In this document: positions 17,166 through 25,144 of the stretch, piece by piece | Layout: every line of letters begins with the position of its first letter | Position numbering within the stretch: the stretch's first letter is position 1 | Source of the DNA: Alsobacter soli | GTDB taxonomy: Bacteria > Pseudomonadota > Alphaproteobacteria > Rhizobiales > Beijerinckiaceae | Length of the DNA stretch: 64,000 nt | NCBI RefSeq assembly: GCF_003004785.1 | Contig: NZ_PVZS01000022.1 | Coordinates: 1 to 64,000, forward strand | Reading direction: 5' to 3' | The notes under the pieces: generated by a model | What the model was told of the DNA's origin: nothing | The model's database searches: none | What the model saw: the letters and a program-made list of their open reading frames with translations, nothing else | Position numbers and translations under genes: made by a program

Positions 17166-17438
17166 TCAGCGGCGGCGGAAGTTGGGGCGGCGCGCGCCAG
17201 GGGCGCCGCCGGGGCGCTCGTCCTTGTGGCGATAGATCAGGCGAGCCTTGTCGAGGTCGTAGGGCGACATCTCGACCGTCACCCGGTCGCCGGTCAGCGT
17301 CTTGATCCGGAACTTCTTCATCTTTCCGGCCGTGTAGGCGATCACCTCGTGGCCGCCCTCAAGCTGCACGCGGAAGCGCGCATCGGGCAGGATCTCCGTG
17401 ACCTGCCCTTCGAATTCCATCAGTTCTTCCTTGGCCAT
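17166..17438 (-). CDS. infA: Translation initiation factor IF-1
   Basis: A 90-residue protein with the S1-like OB fold of IF-1: [20 protein letters not shown] at the start, then [23 protein letters not shown] and [13 protein letters not shown]. It assists 30S initiation by occupying the A site. ATG 17438 follows a GAGGA ribosome site; the frame can be extended only by a TTG. The C-terminus carries an Arg/Gly/Pro-rich tail of about 18 residues beyond the usual 72-residue core, as in some alphaproteobacterial copies. Confidence 0.96.
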   Translation of the reverse strand: MAKEELMEFEGQVTEILPDARFRVQLEGGHEVIAYTAGKMKKFRIKTLTGDRVTVEMSPYDLDKARLIYRHKDERPGGAPGARRPNFRRR

Positions 17439-17528
17439 CAATCCTCAAGGGGTTGGGTGCGGGATGTCTCCTCGGCCCAACTGGCCGAACCCCGCCTGCA
17501 TGCGCAGGGCGCGCCCTGCAAAAGCGAG

Positions 17529-17554
17529 AAGCCGTCCCGCGCGGAACGGCTTCC
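17529..17554 (-). terminator. Intrinsic terminator of the cold-shock gene
   Basis: GAAGCCGT and ACGGCTTC form a perfect 8-base stem. Read leftward it is followed by TCGCTTTTGC, a short T-rich tail. It lies 44 bases after the cold-shock stop and upstream of infA, so it separates the two transcripts. Confidence 0.7.
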
Positions 17555-17597
17555 CAAAATTTCGGGAACGCGGCTCCGCCGCGCTCCATGACAACGC

Positions 17598-17807
17598 TTA
17601 CGCGGACTGGAGGTTGCCAGCGGACTGCTTGCCGGTACGGCGATCAGTCTCGAGCTCGTAGGAGATCTTCTGGCCTTCGGTCAGGCCACGCATGCCAGCG
17701 CGCTCGATGGCGGACACGTGCACGAACACGTCCTTGCCGCCGGCGTCAGGCTGGATGAAGCCGTAGCCTTTTTGATCGTTGTACCACTTCACCGTACCGG
17801 TAGCCAT
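17598..17807 (-). CDS. Cold-shock protein, CspA family
   Basis: A 69-residue cold-shock domain. RNP1 is KGYGFIQ and RNP2 is DVFVHVSAI, both on the single-stranded nucleic-acid binding face. Such proteins melt RNA secondary structure and some are induced by cold or stress. The start at 17807 (MATGTVKWYND) is standard and has an AAGGA ribosome site; the longer frame upstream is the untranslated leader. It has its own terminator. Confidence 0.95.
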   Translation of the reverse strand: MATGTVKWYNDQKGYGFIQPDAGGKDVFVHVSAIERAGMRGLTEGQKISYELETDRRTGKQSAGNLQSA

Positions 17808-18112
17808 TAGCGGGTATCCTTGTAGAACTGCAAACGCACGTGGAGGGTCGGCCGCGAGAGCGCCCGTTCTCCGGTTCGTCGATGTTTGGTGAGATTGTCG
17901 CAGCGTGCGCCTGTGTTCAGGCGTGCGGCCCAGTCGTCCGGCCAAATGTCGATTGCGATAATCTACGACCGACCGGCCGATTTTTCAAGCTTGCGCCCCG
18001 GCTTTTCTGGAAAGGTCGCGCTCCAGGTCGCGCCTATACGGCCAAGCCGCCGCTGGAAAGGCGAAGCGAGACCGCTGTTTTCGAGGCAGAACTATCATTT
18101 TTTCGGCGAAAT
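17808..18112. other. Leader and promoter region of the cold-shock gene
   Basis: About 305 bases without a supported gene. The part next to the start codon should be the 5' leader of the cold-shock mRNA, which in this family is often long and structured. The rest holds its promoter and the region after the Crp/Fnr gene stop. No clear intrinsic terminator for the latter is seen. Confidence 0.4.
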
Positions 18113-18853
18113 TCAGTGGGCGCGCGAAGTGGAATCCGTCGAATGAAGGCGGTCGCGGCCCGGAGCGTTGGCGAGTTGCTCCATGGCGCCGTGATCGAGC
18201 AGGTGCAGGCCGCCCTTGACCAGCCTCAGCAGGTTCTGGCGCTGCCACACCTGCAGCTGCTTGTTGGTGCTCTCCCGCGAAAGGCCGATGAGTTGCCCAA
18301 GCTCCCGCTGGGTGATGGCGATGTACCCGCCGCGGCCCGGAGAGAGGCGCAGCAGCGCCTTGGCGAGCCGGCTTGACACGTCCAGGAAGGCGACGTCCTC
18401 GACCTGCTCGCTCGTGTTGCGCAATCTCTGGCAAAGCAAGCTGATGATCCGCATGGCGACGCCTGGCCTGCCTTCGACCAGGGGCAGGAAATCCCGCCGC
18501 TCCACGACGAGCAGGTCCGTGTCAGCCATCGCTACGGCGTCGGCGGAGCGGGGGGAGCCGTCGATCAGGGCGATCTCGCCCAGCACGTCGCCCTTTCGCA
18601 TGACGTTGAGGACGAGCTCGCGCCCGTCCGCGGCCGGCGCCCCGATCTTGATCAGCCCATCCACCACCACGAACAGGCTTTGCCCCGGATCTCCCTTGCG
18701 GAACAGCGCTTCGCCGCGAGCGAGGTGGACGGTGCGCGCGTAGGACGCCAGGCGCTCGAGATCAGCAGGTTCGAGGGCGGCGAAGAACGGATGATTCCCG
18801 AGAAGAGTCAGGCGGTTCTCGAGACTTGGCTTCTTAAGCTCGGACACGGCCAT
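18113..18853 (-). CDS. Crp/Fnr-family regulator with an intact cyclic-nucleotide pocket
   Basis: A 246-residue regulator: cyclic-nucleotide-binding domain in residues 20-135 and a helix-turn-helix domain in about 165-225 (TQRELGQLIGLSRESTNKQL). The phosphate-binding cassette GEIALIDGSPRSADAV keeps the Glu, Arg and Ser that bind cAMP in Crp. The N-terminal Fnr cysteines are absent, so oxygen sensing through an iron-sulfur cluster is unlikely. The start at 18853 has GGAG at good spacing; an upstream ATG (18874) does not. A CHASE2 adenylate cyclase elsewhere in the window is a possible source of ligand. Confidence 0.9.
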   Translation of the reverse strand: MAVSELKKPSLENRLTLLGNHPFFAALEPADLERLASYARTVHLARGEALFRKGDPGQSLFVVVDGLIKIGAPAADGRELVLNVMRKGDVLGEIALIDGSPRSADAVAMADTDLLVVERRDFLPLVEGRPGVAMRIISLLCQRLRNTSEQVEDVAFLDVSSRLAKALLRLSPGRGGYIAITQRELGQLIGLSRESTNKQLQVWQRQNLLRLVKGGLHLLDHGAMEQLANAPGRDRLHSTDSTSRAH

Positions 18854-18918
18854 GGCACTCCGACGCGGCGCCATCGAACGATCTCGCGAAGGATTGTAGG
18901 ATTCAAGAGCCGCGATCC

Positions 18919-19506
18919 CTAGAGCGCGGCGGCGGCCCCCTGGAGCTCGGCCAAGGGGCCCCGGACAGTCACGACCTCGCAGTTGGCCATCCATCGTCCC
19001 GTCAGCCAGCGGAAGAAGGTGCCATGGCCGACCACCGCGATTGCGCGCTCGGGACGGCCGTCCAGCCACTCGGCGAAATGGGCGACCCGGGCGCCGAACA
19101 CGTGCTCCGGCTCGTAGGGGATGCCCCGGGCGTCCGGCTCGCCGGCGTGCCACCACGGATCGTCCAGGTGGTCGAACCGCAGGGCGGGGAACTCCTGACC
19201 GAGAAGCGCCGGACTGCGGCCGACGTCACAGCTGCTCTCGAGGCGCTCGCGGTGCTTGCAGGTGACCAGGAACGGCACGTCCCGGCCTTCGAACACGCCG
19301 AGCGCGGTCTGGATCGCGCGCGTGAGCGGCGAGACGACCACGAGATCCACGGGCTCGCCCGCCATCCGGCTGCGAGCCTCCGCGGCCTGGGCCAGTCCCA
19401 GTTCGGTCAGGCGCGCGTCCTCGTGGCCGGGGTCTTCGCCCGTGGCTTCGTAGTGGTGATTGAAGGTGGACTGGCCGTGGCGAATGAGGTGAACGATGCG
19501 GGTCAT
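18919..19506 (-). CDS. Histidine phosphatase family protein
   Basis: A 195-residue phosphoglycerate-mutase-like enzyme. The catalytic RHG is in LIRHGQSTFN, the acid Glu lies in the usual middle part, and the second His is in VVGHGTFFRWL. It could be a broad phosphomonoesterase; residues cannot tell mutase from phosphatase, but the short length favours a phosphatase. The same frame stays open far upstream on the strand opposite recQ, but this is a shadow; MTRIVHLIRHG at 19506 is the natural start. Confidence 0.88.
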   Translation of the reverse strand: MTRIVHLIRHGQSTFNHHYEATGEDPGHEDARLTELGLAQAAEARSRMAGEPVDLVVVSPLTRAIQTALGVFEGRDVPFLVTCKHRERLESSCDVGRSPALLGQEFPALRFDHLDDPWWHAGEPDARGIPYEPEHVFGARVAHFAEWLDGRPERAIAVVGHGTFFRWLTGRWMANCEVVTVRGPLAELQGAAAAL

Positions 19507-19659
19507 CAGGGCTCGGGGGCAAGGGTCGATCGGTTGCGACTGATGTAGCGCCCGCAGCCGCTGCTCACAATGCATGCAGGGCGGATGTGAGGATAACGCG
19601 GCCCTGCGGCGGCGAGGCGGGTTGCGCACGCGCGCACGCCCGTGCAGCGTCCGCCCGTG

Positions 19660-21489
19660 ATGGACGGGGATTCGCGCGTGGCCGAGGGGCCGGTCGAGGT
19701 CCTGCAGCGCTGGTTCGGCCACAAGGCCTTCCGCGGGCGGCAGGAAGAGGTCGTGCGCCATGTCGTGGCCGGCGGCGACGCCGTGGTGCTGTTCCCGACG
19801 GGCGCCGGCAAGTCCATGTGCTACCAAGTGCCCGCTCTCTGCCGCGAGGGGACGGGCATCGTGGTCTCGCCGCTGATCGCCCTGATGCGCGACCAGGTCG
19901 AGGCCCTGAAGCAGGCGGGCGTCGCCGCTGCGGCCTTGAACTCCACGCTGAGCGCGGCCGACGCCTACGAGGTGCGGCGCGACTACCTCTCGGGCAAGCT
20001 GAAGCTGCTCTACGTCACGCCGGAGCGGCTCGTCTCCGAACCATTCCTCGATTTCCTGACGCGCGGGCACATCGCGCTGATCGCCATCGACGAGGCGCAC
20101 TGCGTCAGCCAGTGGGGCCACGACTTCCGCCCCGAATACATGCAGCTCTCCCTGCTGGCGGACCGGTTTCCCGGCGTGCCCCGGATGGCCCTCACCGCAA
20201 CCGCGGACCCGCAGACCCGCGAGGACCTGCGGCGGCGCCTTCGGCTGGAGGACGCTCCGGTCTTCGCCACCAGCTTCGACCGGCCGAACATCCGCTACGC
20301 CATCGTGCCAAAGCAGAACCCGCGGCGGCAGCTGCTGGACTTCCTGAGCCGGCACGAGGGCGATTCCGGCATCATCTATTGCCTCAGCCGCAAGAAGGTC
20401 GAGGACATCGCGGAGTACCTCAACGCCCACGGCGTGCGCGCCCTGCCCTACCACGCGGGCATGGACCGGGCCGTGCGCGACGCCAACCAGGACGCCTTCC
20501 TGCGCGAGGAAGGCTTGGCGCTTGTGGCCACCATCGCATTCGGCATGGGAGTGGATTCGCCCTCCGTGCGCTACGTCGCCCATCTCGACCTGCCGGGCTC
20601 CGTGGAAGCCTATTACCAGGAGACGGGGCGCGCCGGGCGTGATGGCCTGCCCTCCGACGCCTGGATGACCTACGGCATGGCCGATGTCGTCCAGCGCGGG
20701 CGCATGATCGACGAGGGCGAGGCGCCTGCCGAGGTGAAGCGGGTGGAGCGCGCCAAACTCTCGGCCCTGCTCGGGATCTGCGAGACGGCCGGGTGCCGGC
20801 GCCAGGCTATCCTGGCCCATTTCGGCGAGAGCCATCCTGGCGGCTGCGGCGCCTGCGACACCTGCCTTGAGCCCGTTGAGACCTGGGACGGCACGGAAGC
20901 GGCGCAGAAGGCGCTCTCGGCCATCTACCGCACCGGCGAGCGATACGGCGCCGGCTACGTGATCGAGGTCCTGAGAGGCGTCGAGTCGGAGAAGATCGTC
21001 CGCAACGGCCACCACCAGATCAAGACGTTCGGGGTGGGCTCCGACCTTGACGAGAAGGTCTGGCAATCCGTGATCCGCCAGCTCGCGGCCCACGGCGCCA
21101 TCGTGGTGGACCATGACGCCTACGGGGCGCTCACGCTGGGCGAAACCGCCCGCGCCATCCTCAAGGGGGAGCGGCGGGTCCAGATGCGCAAGGACCGCGT
21201 GTTCAAGGCCGAGCGGATTTCACAGAAGGCGACCCGGGCCGCTGCGGCCGCCACGCTGGACGACGACGCGCAACGCGTCTTCGAGGCGCTGCGCGCCGAG
21301 CGCATGCGCATCGCGCGCGAGCAGGGCGTGCCGCCCTATGTGGTGTTCCACGACGCCACATTGCGCGACATGGCGATGCTGCGACCGCGCAACCGCACTG
21401 AACTCGCCGCCGTGCAGGGCGTGGGGGAAGCCAAGCTGGACCGATATGGCGCGGCCTTCCTGGACGCGGTCAGGCGGGCGGTGGGGTGA
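19660..21489 (+). CDS. recQ: ATP-dependent DNA helicase RecQ
   Basis: A full-length RecQ (609 residues from ATG 19660; a GTG at 19642 is also possible). Helicase motifs: Walker A PTGAGKSMCYQ, DEAH box in IDEAHCVSQWGHDFRPEY, motif VI QETGRAGRDG. The zinc-binding domain follows (CGACDTC), then winged helix and a C-terminal HRDC domain (residues about 535-605). RecQ unwinds forked and recombination intermediates in 3'-5' direction. Its gene is divergent from the histidine phosphatase and is followed by several palindromic repeats. Confidence 0.96.
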   Translation: MDGDSRVAEGPVEVLQRWFGHKAFRGRQEEVVRHVVAGGDAVVLFPTGAGKSMCYQVPALCREGTGIVVSPLIALMRDQVEALKQAGVAAAALNSTLSAADAYEVRRDYLSGKLKLLYVTPERLVSEPFLDFLTRGHIALIAIDEAHCVSQWGHDFRPEYMQLSLLADRFPGVPRMALTATADPQTREDLRRRLRLEDAPVFATSFDRPNIRYAIVPKQNPRRQLLDFLSRHEGDSGIIYCLSRKKVEDIAEYLNAHGVRALPYHAGMDRAVRDANQDAFLREEGLALVATIAFGMGVDSPSVRYVAHLDLPGSVEAYYQETGRAGRDGLPSDAWMTYGMADVVQRGRMIDEGEAPAEVKRVERAKLSALLGICETAGCRRQAILAHFGESHPGGCGACDTCLEPVETWDGTEAAQKALSAIYRTGERYGAGYVIEVLRGVESEKIVRNGHHQIKTFGVGSDLDEKVWQSVIRQLAAHGAIVVDHDAYGALTLGETARAILKGERRVQMRKDRVFKAERISQKATRAAAAATLDDDAQRVFEALRAERMRIAREQGVPPYVVFHDATLRDMAMLRPRNRTELAAVQGVGEAKLDRYGAAFLDAVRRAVG

Positions 21490-21498
21490 GCGCTCGCG

Positions 21499-21540
21499 GT
21501 CATTGCGAGGAGCGCAGCGACGAAGCAACCCAGGAGGCAG
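21499..21540. repeat. Dispersed palindromic repeat, family 1, half copy
   Basis: GTCATTGCGAGGAGCGCAGC followed by GACGAAGCAACCCAGGAGGC is one arm of family 1 without a matching second arm at once downstream. It starts 10 bases after the recQ stop and may have lost its partner when the family-2 element at 21582 arrived. Confidence 0.75.
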
Positions 21541-21581
21541 GCCCCCCCCGCGCCATGCGAATGGCTCGTCTCCCCGCCCCA

Positions 21582-21610
21582 ATGGCCCGGGACGAACCCG
21601 GCCATGACGG
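21582..21610. repeat. Dispersed hairpin repeat, family 2
   Basis: ATGGCCCGGGACGAACCCGG then CCATGACGG: arms ATGGCC(C)GGG and CCCGGCCAT around GACGAA. A second copy is at 25111. It lies between two family-1 copies. Confidence 0.7.
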
Positions 21611-21620
21611 GTCACCTCCC

Positions 21621-21701
21621 GTCATGGCGATCGCAGCGAAGCAATCCAGAGGCGCCGCGACCCCTTGGATTGCTTCGTCGCTGCGCTCCTCGCAAAGACG
21701 G
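21621..21701. repeat. Dispersed palindromic repeat, family 1
   Basis: Arms GCAGCGAAGCAATCCA and GGATTGCTTCGTCGCTGC with outer GTCATGGCGA and TCGCAAAGACGG ends, slightly decayed. It lies 22 bases after the leftward ATPase gene stop (21724), so it forms the 3' end region shared by this gene and recQ. Confidence 0.85.
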
Positions 21702-21723
21702 TTCTACATGCGAACTGGCTCCG

Positions 21724-22788
21724 CTACCCCGGAAGCACGACGATGCCGCCCTCGGAGAAGCCGACGTGGATGCGGGCGCCGGGCGGGTGGACGGCGGCGC
21801 GGCCGTTGTCGACCACGAACAGCTCGCCGAGCGGGCTGGAGATCCGGTATTCCAGGCTGCGGCCGAGATAGGAGCTGTGCTCCACGACGCCTTCGACGCT
21901 CGCGCGACCGTTCGGCTGGGCCGTGATGGCCATGGCGTCAGGGCGCACCGCGAGCTTCACCGGGCCAGACCTCGCGCCGCGGCGGGCGAGGTCCAGGGCG
22001 ACGGGCCCGAGGCGGATGAGACCACGCTCGCCGCGTTCCTCCTCCAGCACACCGTCGAGGATGTTGGCGTCGCCGATGAAGTCGGCCACGAAGAGGTCAG
22101 CCGGCTGCTCATAGAGGTCGCGCGGCGTTCCGGCCTGGGCGATGCGGGCGTTGGACATCACGATGATACGGTCGGAGACGGCGAGCGCCTCCTCCTGGTC
22201 ATGGGTGACATAGGCCACCGTGAGGTTGAGCTGCTGCTGCAAGGCGCGAATGTCCTCCCGCACGCGGCGGCGAAGCTTGGCGTCCAGGTTGGAGAGCGGC
22301 TCGTCGAACAGGAGCACCTGCGGCTCCAGCACGAGGGCGCGGGCGACAGCCACGCGCTGCTGCTGGCCGCCGGACAGTTCGGACGGCGAGCGATTCTCCA
22401 GCCCGGAGAGGCCGACCACGGCGATCTTCTCGGCCGCCATCTCGCGGGCGCGCGCCTTCGGTACGCCCTGGACAGTAGGGCCGTAGGCCACGTTCTCGAT
22501 CACGCTCATGTGGGGAAAGAGCGCATAGGACTGGAACACCATGCTGACGTCCCTGTCCGCCGCCGAGAGGCGCGTGACGTCGGCGCCGCCGATCAGGATC
22601 TGGCCCTCGGAGGCCATCTCCAGGCCCGCGATCAACCGCAGGGTCGTGGTCTTGCCGCAGCCGGAGGGGCCGAGCAGCGTCACCAGCGTGCCGGGCTCGA
22701 TCGTGAAGGTGACGTCGTCGACTGCGGTGACCAGGCCGTAGCGCTTGCTGACGGAGCGGAATTCGACGGAGGCCGGGGCCTTGGGCAT
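21724..22788 (-). CDS. ABC transporter ATP-binding protein (AfuC/FbpC type)
   Basis: A 354-residue ATPase: Walker A GPSGCGKTT, signature ELSGGQQQR, Walker B ending LLFDEP, switch His in VTHDQEEA, and a TOBE-type regulatory domain after about residue 240. It is the last of four genes transcribed leftward (phosphatase, binding protein, fused permease, ATPase) and starts 24 bases after the permease stop. It resembles the iron(III)/hexose-phosphate branch and is a separate gene set from the AEP transporter. Confidence 0.88.
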   Translation of the reverse strand: MPKAPASVEFRSVSKRYGLVTAVDDVTFTIEPGTLVTLLGPSGCGKTTTLRLIAGLEMASEGQILIGGADVTRLSAADRDVSMVFQSYALFPHMSVIENVAYGPTVQGVPKARAREMAAEKIAVVGLSGLENRSPSELSGGQQQRVAVARALVLEPQVLLFDEPLSNLDAKLRRRVREDIRALQQQLNLTVAYVTHDQEEALAVSDRIIVMSNARIAQAGTPRDLYEQPADLFVADFIGDANILDGVLEEERGERGLIRLGPVALDLARRGARSGPVKLAVRPDAMAITAQPNGRASVEGVVEHSSYLGRSLEYRISSPLGELFVVDNGRAAVHPPGARIHVGFSEGGIVVLPG

Positions 22789-22812
22789 CGTTCTTTCCCT
22801 TGAATGGAGCGT

Positions 22813-25092
22813 TCAGCCGCCGACCGCCACTGCCGGGGACGCGGCCGTCTCGCGGCGGCCGAGCTTGCGTTTCCCGACCAGCGCCTCGATGCCCACGATC
22901 GCCACCAGCATCACCACGATCAGGACGGAGGAATAGGCGATGGCGATGCCGAATTCGCCGGCCTCGACGCGACCGACGATATAGGTGGTCGCCATGTTGT
23001 ACTGGGCCGAGACCAGGAAGATCACGGCGCTCACCGCCGTCATGGCGCGCACGAAGGAATAGACCAGCGAGGCCATGATGGCGGGCCGCAGCAGCGGGGC
23101 CACGACGAGGCGGATGGTGGTCCAGGAGCGTGCGCCCAGCGTGAGCGAGGCCTCGTCCAGCGACTTGTCGATCTGGCTCAGGGTCGCCACCGCCGAGCGC
23201 ACGCCGACCGGCATGTTGCGGAACACGAAGCAGATCACCAGGATCAGCGCCGTGCCCGTGAGCTCGAACGGGGGCACGTTGAAGGCCAGGATGTAGCTGA
23301 CGCCGATCACGGTTCCGGGGATCGCGAAGCTCAGCAGCGTCGAGAACTCGAAGGCGCGAAGGCCGGCGAAACGCTGGCGCGTGAGCAGGTAGCCGGTCAG
23401 CAGGCCGATCGCGGCCGTAAGAGGCGCGGCCATGGCGGCGACTTCAACCGTTGCGAAAAAGGAATCCCAGGCGCCGCCCGAGAACACCCATCCCCCGAGC
23501 CCCTGCTCGATGCGAAAACCGGCGACGTAGTGGTCGAGCGTCAGCGTGTAGTCGCGGCCCAGGCTGCGCACGAAGCCGCCGACCAGGATCAGGATGTAGA
23601 TCACGGCGGTGAACAGCGCCCAGGGCACGGCGGTCGCGTAGCAGGCCCAAGCGACGCGGCGGGGCAGCGGGGCCGGCAAGCCGGCGTCGCCCTTGCCGGC
23701 GACGGTGACGTAGACCTTCTTGCCGACCCACATCTGCTGGGCCCAGAAGGCCAGGAGGGTGAAGCCGAGCAGCACGATGGAGAGCACGGCCGCCCTCCCC
23801 TGGTCGGTCGCGGCGCCGACCACGGCGAAGAAGATCTTGGTGGACAGCACCTCGTAGTTGCCGCCCAGCACGAGCGGGTTGCCGAAGTCGGCGAGGCTTT
23901 CCACGAAGCCGAGCAGGAATGCGTTGGCGAGACCCGGCCGGATGAGCGGCAGGGTGAGGGTGCGGAATGTGGTCCAGCGGCTCGCCCGCAGGGTCTGCGA
24001 CGCCTCCTCCAGGGAGGGGCTGATGCCCTGCACAACGCCGACGAGCACCATGTAGGCGATAGGGGTGAACGCGAGCACCTGGGCGATGAAGATGCCCGGC
24101 AGACCGTAGATCCACCGCGAGCGCGGGACGCCGAACCATTCGGAGAGGAGCGCCGTCACAGCGCCGGAGCGGCCGAACATCAGGATCAGCGCGAGGCCGA
24201 TCACGAAGGGCGGCGTGATGATGGGCAGGATCGAGAGAAGCCGCAGCGCGCCCTTGAAGCGGAAGCGCGTGCGGGTGGCGATCAGCGCGAAGGCCAGGCC
24301 CAGCGCCGTGGTGGCGACACCCACGATGAGGCCGAGGAACACGGTGTTCCACGCCACCCCGCAGCGGAGCTGGCCGGTGACGCAGTCGAGGCCCCACACG
24401 GACTGGTCGGTGATCTTGGCGGCGAACTCGCCCAGCGCGAGATGGCCGGCGTTGTCCTGGAATGCGCTGGCCAGGATGGTCGAGACCGGGAAGAACACGA
24501 ACAGCAGGATGAGGGCGACGACCGTCCCCACCGCCCCGACCACGAAGGCGTCGCCCCGGCACCACCCGCGGCCGGCCAGTCCTTGGCAAACCAGCAGCAG
24601 GAAGGCGTAGAGCAGCACGCCCGCGCCCAGGCCGAAGCCCACCTGGGTCGGACCCGGCCCGCCCATCAGGGCGGCCAGCCAGGCGAAGCTCCAGCCCTTC
24701 AGGCCGATGAGGAAGCCCTGCTTCAGCGTTGCGAGCAGCCCCAGCGCGCCGCCGAGAACGAGGAGCCCGTTGCGGCGCTGCGGGTCGGCGCTACGCCACC
24801 CGGCCGTGGCGATAGCGAGCGGGACGAGCAGCGGCAGGAGCCACCAGGCTCTGCCGGTGACACCCAGCGCCAGCGCGCTGCCGCCGGGACCGACGGGATA
24901 GCCCGCCAGCGGGTGGGCGCTCCCGGACAGGTCGAGCCAGTACCAGGGCAGGATGGCGTAGGCTATCCACGCGACCAGCAGGACGGGCCCGCTGCGCACG
25001 CCCTCGGCGCCGGAGCGCCGCTTGCGCCCGCTGCCTTCGCCCGCCGCCCGCGGCCGGGTCGGCCTGCCGGCCACGTCGGTGATCGCCGTCAT
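22813..25092 (-). CDS. ABC transporter permease, fused double domain with extra N-terminal membrane segments
   Basis: A 759-residue inner-membrane protein. Two permease domains (about residues 210-470 and 510-745) each carry an ATPase-coupling loop (EASQTLRASRWTTF and EASLTLGARSWTTI). Before them lie some 200 residues with about four extra hydrophobic segments, absent from the usual fused Fe3+-type permease of 550 residues. Its ATG is 52 bases after the binding-protein stop, past a family-2 hairpin, with a weak ribosome site. AfuB-type permeases with such extensions are known from hexose-phosphate systems. Confidence 0.87.
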   Translation of the reverse strand: MTAITDVAGRPTRPRAAGEGSGRKRRSGAEGVRSGPVLLVAWIAYAILPWYWLDLSGSAHPLAGYPVGPGGSALALGVTGRAWWLLPLLVPLAIATAGWRSADPQRRNGLLVLGGALGLLATLKQGFLIGLKGWSFAWLAALMGGPGPTQVGFGLGAGVLLYAFLLLVCQGLAGRGWCRGDAFVVGAVGTVVALILLFVFFPVSTILASAFQDNAGHLALGEFAAKITDQSVWGLDCVTGQLRCGVAWNTVFLGLIVGVATTALGLAFALIATRTRFRFKGALRLLSILPIITPPFVIGLALILMFGRSGAVTALLSEWFGVPRSRWIYGLPGIFIAQVLAFTPIAYMVLVGVVQGISPSLEEASQTLRASRWTTFRTLTLPLIRPGLANAFLLGFVESLADFGNPLVLGGNYEVLSTKIFFAVVGAATDQGRAAVLSIVLLGFTLLAFWAQQMWVGKKVYVTVAGKGDAGLPAPLPRRVAWACYATAVPWALFTAVIYILILVGGFVRSLGRDYTLTLDHYVAGFRIEQGLGGWVFSGGAWDSFFATVEVAAMAAPLTAAIGLLTGYLLTRQRFAGLRAFEFSTLLSFAIPGTVIGVSYILAFNVPPFELTGTALILVICFVFRNMPVGVRSAVATLSQIDKSLDEASLTLGARSWTTIRLVVAPLLRPAIMASLVYSFVRAMTAVSAVIFLVSAQYNMATTYIVGRVEAGEFGIAIAYSSVLIVVMLVAIVGIEALVGKRKLGRRETAASPAVAVGG

Positions 25093-25110
25093 TCTATGCG
25101 CCCACTCTGG

Positions 25111-25136
25111 ATGGCCGGGGCGAGCCCGGCCATGAC
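25111..25136. repeat. Dispersed hairpin repeat, family 2, between binding-protein and permease genes
   Basis: ATGGCCGGGGCGAGCCCGGC then CATGAC; arms ATGGCCGGG and CCCGGCCAT are perfect complements around GCGAG. It starts 9 bases after the binding-protein stop on the transcribed strand and should fold into a stable mRNA hairpin there. Confidence 0.75.
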
Positions 25137-25144
25137 GGGAAGGA

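Noticed and set aside
18113-18853. Oxygen-sensing Fnr/FixK
   Set aside because: The N-terminal Cys cluster of Fnr is missing, and the cAMP cassette is intact.
18919-21114. 731-codon frame extending the histidine phosphatase upstream across recQ
   Set aside because: The extra 500 codons lie opposite recQ, have shadow composition and no start signal; MTRIVHLIRHG at 19506 is the natural N-terminus.
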